DNA from: Pelodera strongyloides | Taxonomy: Eukaryota; Nematoda; Chromadorea; Rhabditida; Rhabditidae | Length of the DNA: 64,000 bases | Assembly: GCA_036852015.1 (NCBI GenBank) | Contig: JAANDG010000154.1 | Coordinates: 62,001-126,000 of the forward strand | Reading direction: 5' to 3' | Shown: positions 63,682-64,000 of the stretch, piece after piece | Position numbering within the stretch: the first letter of the stretch is position 1 | How the letters are laid out: every line of letters begins with the position of its first letter | Notes under the pieces: generated by a model | What the model was told of the DNA's origin: nothing | Seen by the model: only the letters and a program-made list of their open reading frames with translations | Database searches by the model: none | Position numbers and translations under genes: made by a program

Positions 63682-63765
63682 AAATTGTGGTGGATATGCA
63701 TAATTTCATAAATTGTGGTGGACATGCATAATTGAATAAATTGTAATGGATATGCAAAACTGGAT
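63682..63765. repeat. 28-bp tandem repeat, three units
   Basis: Units AAATTGTGGTGGATATGCAT... start at 63682, 63710 and 63738; the third is the most diverged. Confidence 0.8.
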
Positions 63766-63921
63766 ACGCATAGTTGCGTAGCATAAATAATTGTGAATGT
63801 TTAACTTCATCGAAAGGAAACATTGCGTTTCCGTATCAGTCAAGTTTCCTGAATGTGCAATGCGGATATAAATCATCTCTTTTTCAGTCTAGTTATTTCA
63901 CTCCGTTTTGAAATGTAGGTC

Positions 63922-63980
63922 TCGCAAGGAGAGGCCCCAGAGTTAGCCTGTCTCTGAGGGGCTTCTCACTCTCCTTGCGA
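63922..63980. repeat. Hairpin near the right window edge
   Basis: TCGCAAGGAGAG (63922) pairs with CTCTCCTTGCGA (63969), and CCCCAGAG with CTCTGAGGGG inside. It could be the end of a foldback element continuing beyond the window, or a small structured RNA. Confidence 0.6.
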
Positions 63981-64000
63981 TGCTCCGCATTCCGTTCGCG

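Noticed and set aside
1..64000. Bacterial, viral or CRISPR content
   Set aside because: No long intronless genes, Shine-Dalgarno pattern, spaced direct-repeat array, polymerase or capsid-like frame was seen on either strand.

Overview
The window looks like a piece of a nematode nuclear genome, although the species cannot be named from it. The genes are split by many mostly short introns. The introns end in the T-rich TTTCAG/TTTTAG form typical of nematodes. A spare 3' splice site lies just upstream of most start codons, as expected where mRNAs receive a spliced leader. The window also carries two haspin-like kinase loci, a family known to be expanded in nematodes. No bacterial gene, CRISPR array, rRNA or intact tRNA was seen.

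Region by region. 1-3250: no gene; the end of a tandem repeat array, one 470-bp inverted-repeat (MITE-like) element and an A-rich stretch. 3562-12349: two tandem haspin-family kinase loci on the minus strand. The upstream one (7993-12349) gives a complete 12-exon, 445-aa model. The downstream one (3562-7246) is a paralogue broken by several frameshifts. 12350-17390: mostly non-coding, with one possible small spliced gene (16181-16624) and a 64-bp perfect palindrome. 17388-28154: a large minus-strand gene for a WASHC2/FAM21-type WASH-complex subunit, with an N-terminal head, acidic LF motifs and a capping-protein-interaction-like motif. 28182-30741: transposon-filled spacer of a large inverted duplication. 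30742-37982: plus-strand, headless, tandemly repeated copies of the FAM21 tail that still read through in one frame. 37996-39245: unknown spliced gene of about 143 aa. 39505-40255: a long inverted repeat carrying a tRNA-like sequence in each arm. 41181-41387: a possible one-pass membrane micropeptide. 42745-50129: a complete SLC49/FLVCR-type major facilitator transporter. 50796-53194: a CCDC149-type coiled-coil protein (minus strand). 53204-57266: MITE-like elements and simple repeats. 57293-59472: a 217-aa coiled-coil protein (plus). 61041-62877: an unknown 234-aa protein (minus). 62892-64000: no gene; short tandem repeats and a terminal hairpin.

The genes do not form one pathway: they belong to chromatin signalling (haspin), endosomal actin (FAM21), membrane transport (SLC49) and coiled-coil scaffolds. 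What ties the window together is local duplication. The haspin locus was duplicated in tandem and one copy decayed. The FAM21 5' half was duplicated as an inverted copy and then in tandem, giving a tail-only derivative. All exon joins given here were read by eye from splice signals and reading phase; no transcript or database evidence was available.
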